This document shows, in pieces, positions 63,498 to 64,000 of a stretch of DNA of 64,000 bases (the first letter of the stretch is position 1; each line of letters begins with the position of its first letter). Both the position numbers and the translations under genes were made by a program. Origin of the DNA: CAG-964 sp902789345 (lineage in GTDB: Bacteria > Bacillota > Clostridia > Oscillospirales > Acutalibacteraceae); NCBI GenBank assembly GCA_052117325.1, contig JBQKJJ010000003.1, one strand, 5' to 3'. Under the pieces are notes generated by a model, which saw only the letters and a program-made list of their open reading frames with translations, did no database searches and was not told where the DNA came from.

Positions 63498-63640
63498 CTA
63501 ATTATTTTTAATTTTACAGCTAATCCGTAAACTTTTCAAGTTATTCAAATCATGATATGCCATAACAAATGGCGATAAATCTTCAGGATGATACTGCTTT
63601 TTAGCTTTTTCGTATAATGTACTCCAAATATCCTTTCTTT
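63498..63640 (-). pseudogene. 5' fragment of a cytidine deaminase-like gene
   Basis: The frame encodes IWSTLYEKAKKQYHPEDLSP and FVMAYHD, which resembles the N-terminus of the cytidine deaminase-like family I know from Clostridia. The family's following catalytic region (His/Cys zinc motifs) is missing; after AYHD the frame diverges and stops within 20 codons. No good start is visible. The open frame continues into tRNA-Asn, which is not meaningful. A truncated gene remnant is the best reading. Confidence 0.5.
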
Positions 63641-63690
63641 TTACGGTTTTACCCCAACTATTGACACAAAGCCCCACAAATTTGCACATG

Positions 63691-63723
63691 AAAAAGGCTG
63701 CAGAAACGAATTCTACAGCCTTT
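63691..63723 (-). terminator. Terminator of the rRNA/tRNA operon
   Basis: On the minus strand AAAGGCTGTAGA pairs with TCTGCAGCCTTT (one mismatch) and runs into TTTTTC, just after tRNA-Asn. Confidence 0.87.
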
Positions 63724-63724
63724 G

Positions 63725-63800
63725 TGGCTCCCCCAACTGGGCTCGAACCAGTGACATCATGATTAACAGTCATGCGCTCTACCGACTGAGCTATGGAGGA
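63725..63800 (-). tRNA. tRNA-Asn (anticodon GTT)
   Basis: A 76-base cloverleaf with acceptor TCCTCCA / TGGGGGA (one G-T), anticodon loop CTGTTAA (GTT), T-arm TGGTTCGAGCCCA, and encoded GCCA. It follows 5S rRNA and is probably processed from the rRNA precursor. Confidence 0.96.
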
Positions 63801-63866
63801 ATATCGGTATATTGTATTTAGCTGTCTATATTAGTATATACAAACAGCGGTATAAAATACACAAAT

Positions 63867-63983
63867 GTTGGCGTTTTCCTATTTTCCCGGGCCGTCACCA
63901 GCCAAGTATCTTCGGCACTACTGAGCTTAACTTCTGTGTTCGGGATGGGAACAGGTGTACCCTCAGCGTCATCAACACCAACT
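63867..63983 (-). rRNA. rrf: 5S ribosomal RNA
   Basis: On the minus strand the gene opens TTGGTGTTGATGACGCTGAG, contains the conserved CCCATCCCGAACACAGAAGT block and GTTAAGCTC, and closes with AACGCCAA pairing to the 5' end. The length is about 117 bases. The 23S and 16S genes should lie beyond the right edge. Confidence 0.95.
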
Positions 63984-64000
63984 TTGCTTTGTAGGTTTCC

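Noticed and set aside
63641..63773. N-terminal extension of the deaminase fragment over tRNA-Asn
   Set aside because: It is the reverse reading of the tRNA and terminator, a frequent false ORF.

Overview
The window looks like core chromosome of a low-GC, Gram-positive anaerobe of class Clostridia, most likely a gut Ruminococcaceae/Oscillospiraceae-type bacterium. This is an inference from gene content: electron-transfer dihydroorotate dehydrogenase (pyrK-pyrD), ATP-type PEP carboxykinase, a Bce-type peptide-antibiotic module, a yybP-ykoY leader, TepA next to an FtsK/SpoIIIE translocase, and secreted proteins with Thr/Pro/Glu-rich linkers. Most genes have AGGAGG-type ribosome sites. Several starts appear to be GTG or TTG, and one may be ATT. 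There is no phage, plasmid or transposase gene and no CRISPR array.

Layout from left to right. 1-6.7 kb: the 5' part of an SGNH-hydrolase lipoprotein, the pyrK-pyrD-ruvX operon, rsgA-thiN on the opposite strand, and a phosphohexomutase followed by a small Dabb protein. 6.8-10.7 kb: a large regulator of unknown ligand with two HTH-like segments, tRNA-Thr and tRNA-Tyr, then two small orphan genes (an ankyrin-repeat protein and an acidic protein). 10.7-18.4 kb: metal homeostasis, with a Zn/Cd-type P1B ATPase behind a perfect 9-2-9 palindrome, an HprK-like kinase, and a P2-type cation ATPase behind a yybP-ykoY (Mn2+) riboswitch. A predicted propeller lipoprotein follows. 18.5-26.1 kb: pckA, a polysaccharide deacetylase, a DUF2079 membrane protein, tRNA-Pro, a degenerate 60-bp tandem repeat, a rhodanese/TtcA-like fusion and a CAP-domain protein.

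26.3-30.5 kb is a sulfate ABC transporter operon (sbp-cysT-cysW-cysA). It has a good promoter, an inverted repeat and a 32-codon leader ORF ending in Cys-stop. 30.6-37.1 kb is a long minus-strand run of housekeeping genes: hflX, DUF951, prfA, sua5, coaE, a lytic transglycosylase and an M18 aminopeptidase. 37.4-41.4 kb holds nadB-nadC (no nadA here) and metY, separated by a multi-hairpin intergenic repeat. 41.6-44.1 kb holds a repeat-rich surface protein, an XRE regulator and an SCP2-domain protein.

44.4-55.3 kb is an envelope-stress and export region: an RND permease with a coiled-coil insertion of about 300 residues and its TetR regulator, a CPA2 antiporter, and a complete Bce module (regulator, kinase, ATPase, permease). 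55.6-62.6 kb, minus strand: tepA, uppP, ftsK, a YgiQ-family radical SAM gene and DUF3006. The right end holds decay products (a methyltransferase with two in-frame stops and a cytidine-deaminase 5' fragment), then tRNA-Asn and 5S rRNA, the tail of a minus-strand rRNA operon that runs out of the window.

I saw no clearly new multi-gene system. The best leads are the leader ORF in front of the sulfate transporter, the Mn2+ riboswitch on a P2-type ATPase, the rhodanese/TtcA fusion, the coiled-coil RND pump, the Bce regulator lacking the conserved receiver lysine, and the 60-bp repeat.
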